Part shown: one piece after another, positions 62,390 to 64,000 of the stretch
Layout of the letters: the number at the start of each line of letters is the position of its first letter
How positions within the stretch are numbered: the first letter of the stretch is position 1
Origin: JAZKFT01 sp965246935
GTDB taxonomy: Bacteria > Bacteroidota > Bacteroidia > Chitinophagales > Chitinophagaceae
NCBI GenBank assembly: GCA_965246935.1
Contig: CBDFGC010000017.1
Coordinates: 62,001 to 126,000, forward strand
DNA: 64,000 bases
Direction: 5' to 3'
Translations under genes and position numbers: made by a program
The notes under the pieces: model-generated
What the model was told of the DNA's origin: nothing
What the model saw: the letters and a program-made list of their open reading frames with translations, nothing else
Database searches by the model: none

Positions 62390-62854
62390 ATGCATGAACC
62401 CGTCTACCGTTATTCTGCAATCAAGAATGTTGCGTTCGGCGAAAACGTTATCATTTTACAACCGGTAAATATGTATGGCTGCACCATTGGTGATCACACA
62501 TTCATTGGCCCCTTTACCGAAATACAGAAAGAGGTAACCATCGGCAGCTACTGCAAAATACAAAGCCACAGTTTTATTTGTGAATTGGTAACCATTGGCA
62601 ACCACTGCTTTATTGGTCACGGCGTTGTGTTTATTAATGATCTGTTTTCCAATGGCGGCCCTGCGTATGGCGATAAAAGTTTATGGAAAAAAACCTTCAT
62701 TGGTAATAACGTAAGCATTGGCAGTAATGCTACGATTTTACCGGTAAGTATTTGCGATGGCGCTGTAATTGGTGCAGGTGCTGTGGTTACGAAAGATATT
62801 ACGATGCCTGGCGTGTATGCCGGGAACCCGGCGAAGAAGTTGCGGGATATTTAG
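62390..62854 (+). CDS. Hexapeptide-repeat acyltransferase
   Basis: The protein has 154 residues with hexapeptide repeats (IGDHTFIGPFTEI; IGNHCFIGHGVVFIND) and an IGAGAVVTKDI end typical of the family. It probably acetylates a sugar in the same pathway; similar to the gene at 60,351 in the last part. It lies 18 bp after the second GT4 gene and is the last recognisable gene of the operon. Confidence 0.8.
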   Translation: MHEPVYRYSAIKNVAFGENVIILQPVNMYGCTIGDHTFIGPFTEIQKEVTIGSYCKIQSHSFICELVTIGNHCFIGHGVVFINDLFSNGGPAYGDKSLWKKTFIGNNVSIGSNATILPVSICDGAVIGAGAVVTKDITMPGVYAGNPAKKLRDI

Positions 62855-63333
62855 TAAACAAAAATTCTGCATCTCTCCTGGTGCATCGCATCTCAAATTG
62901 TCGCATTACCTCTTTATGCTTCTTTTATAGAACTGCTACACAGTTTCTGATATCTCTGCTGTATGCTACAAATATTAAACTGCTCCGCAGTTATCGGTCA
63001 TCTATAAGTACGTAACGCTTCAATATTTGTCGAAGTAGGACTATATACAATGAATAGCCATTCCGGCAATTGCAAAACGGACATTCAGTAACACACCTAT
63101 TAAACATTCCGATAAGTGGAGACATTTATGGGAGAGGTAAGGCCTGTCCGACTTAGTAATGATTTTTGGATAAACGCTATAAATACGTGAATGGCAAATT
63201 GTTAACTATGAATAGCAGACCGCCAATTGTAAATCCTGAATGGCCAATGGTGAATTGTGCATGCTGAAAATGAGTGCAGGTACTATTTTCGTAAAAGACC
63301 CGGTATATCTATCTGTTGAAATACTAAAAACGC
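62855..63333. other. Intergenic region with AACTGC palindrome
   Basis: About 480 bp. A perfect palindrome AACTGCTCCGCAGTT lies near 62,980 and a related AACTGCTACACAGTTT near 62,930. Words GAATGGC, GGCCAATGGTGAATTG follow. No gene is supported. Confidence 0.45.
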
Positions 63334-63910
63334 ATGAAAAAAAAATACGATTATTTTTACGCTTGCCCTGCTCGTTGCTTTTGCCGGTAAAGCACAATAC
63401 AATACCGTTGAAAAAATACGTGCCTATTATACCAAAATCAACCAAACGATCAGTAGCGCAGTCAAAAATAAACAGGGCGAATATTGCAACGAAATAATGG
63501 TAAATTCAACCAAAGCAAGCTGGCCTGCGGTGGGTAATTACCAAAAACACATTAGTATATGGTACTCAGATGATCCGGAATCCCATGGTGATGGAAAGCC
63601 CATGGCGTTTCTCGACAAAGTGAATGTAACGGAAGAAAGTGCTGCTAATAAATATTCGGAAGAATACCTTTTTGCAAATGGTGAGTTGATATTTTGTGCC
63701 TTCTTCGATTTTTATGATTACAATGGCGTTACCCAAAAAGATGAACACCGGATTTATTTTACTAAAGGAAAAGTATTGAAGTATGATCTGAAAGAAGGTG
63801 GCCATAATCAATATGTCAGAAGCAAAGAAGAGGTACAGGCTGAAGCTATCCGCCGGGGCAAAATGATGCAGCAGTTATTCCTGAATAGTTGCGAATACAG
63901 TGGCGGATAA
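63334..63910 (+). CDS. Exported hypothetical protein with a frame break in an A9 tract
   Basis: The coding frame for IIFTLALLVAFAGKAQ (a signal peptide) and the rest of the protein to 63,910 lacks a usual start codon. ATG 63,334 directly before it is out of frame by one base, across a run of nine A. Eight A would give MKKNTIIFTLALLV. So the gene is off, read by slippage, or there is a sequencing error. The mature part has about 170 residues (YNTVEKIRAYYTKINQTIS) with no family recognised. Confidence 0.6.
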
Positions 63911-63972
63911 ATGCCGGTCATTTATTATCAGGACATCCATTTTGTTCTCTGAAACCTTATCAGAAATTAAAC

Positions 63973-64000
63973 ATGATTAAAAAAATTAGTACATCATTTT
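63973..64000 (+). CDS. Possible start of a further exported protein, cut by window edge
   Basis: ATG 63,973 opens MIKKISTSF, as the start of a signal peptide. Nine codons are visible. Position after an exported protein makes a real start plausible but unproven. Confidence 0.3.

Overview
The window looks like a chromosomal segment of a Bacteroidota bacterium, most likely a Chitinophagaceae-type soil or freshwater organism. The reasons are a SusC/SusD pair, an RpoD-type sigma factor of about 288 residues, LptF/G-type permeases, a START-like protein of the Bacteroidota kind, TAnnTTTG-like promoters, few Shine-Dalgarno sequences and several TTG starts. This is recognition by eye; no search was run. 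No rRNA, tRNA or CRISPR array was recognised.

Layout. 1-4,290: end of a GxxExxY protein, an enoyl-CoA hydratase-family gene, a lipoprotein, and a two-gene membrane operon whose second product ends in a prokaryotic YEATS-like (pYEATS) domain. 4,292-14,076: a tandemly duplicated module of a secreted metzincin protease followed by a secreted protein of about 945 residues. 14,367-17,560: a Tat-exported cupin-like protein and a tandem duplication of an Rpn/PDDEXK nuclease gene with its 150-bp leader, the second copy frameshifted. 17,690-27,000 (minus strand): SusD, SusC, an Ig-like protein, a propeller-like protein and an alpha/beta hydrolase. 27,414-37,007: 2-oxoacid:ferredoxin oxidoreductase beta, an amidase, an aminotransferase, a pseudouridine synthase, LpxD and an SDR epimerase. 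37,310-42,649: SulP transporter plus beta-carbonic anhydrase (likely a bicarbonate module) and a GH20 hexosaminidase. 43,112-44,536: an IS110-family recombinase with a long structured 5' non-coding region. 45,071-54,591: sigma factor, LptF/G permease overlapping an exported superoxide dismutase, OsmC, cation efflux, deoC and a tandem SPOR pair. 54,752-62,854: a polysaccharide operon with a 2-epimerase, a PIG-L deacetylase, an LpxD-like acyltransferase, two GT4 glycosyltransferases, a WlbA/WbpB-like dehydrogenase and two hexapeptide acyltransferases; the set is consistent with a 2,3-diacetamido uronic acid of the ManNAc3NAcA type.

The most unusual content is between the genes. Several spacers carry long imperfect inverted repeats built from short repeated words. 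The left arm starts at or over the stop codon of the upstream gene, and the right arm often ends just before the next start codon or, between convergent genes, inside the other gene's 3' end. The best examples are 56,503-56,678 (37-bp arms, one mismatch), 35,771-36,058, 51,062-51,257 and 60,101-60,344. A related spacer holds an 8-bp unit repeated about 27 times right up to the deoC start. At least four other dispersed palindromic families are also present.
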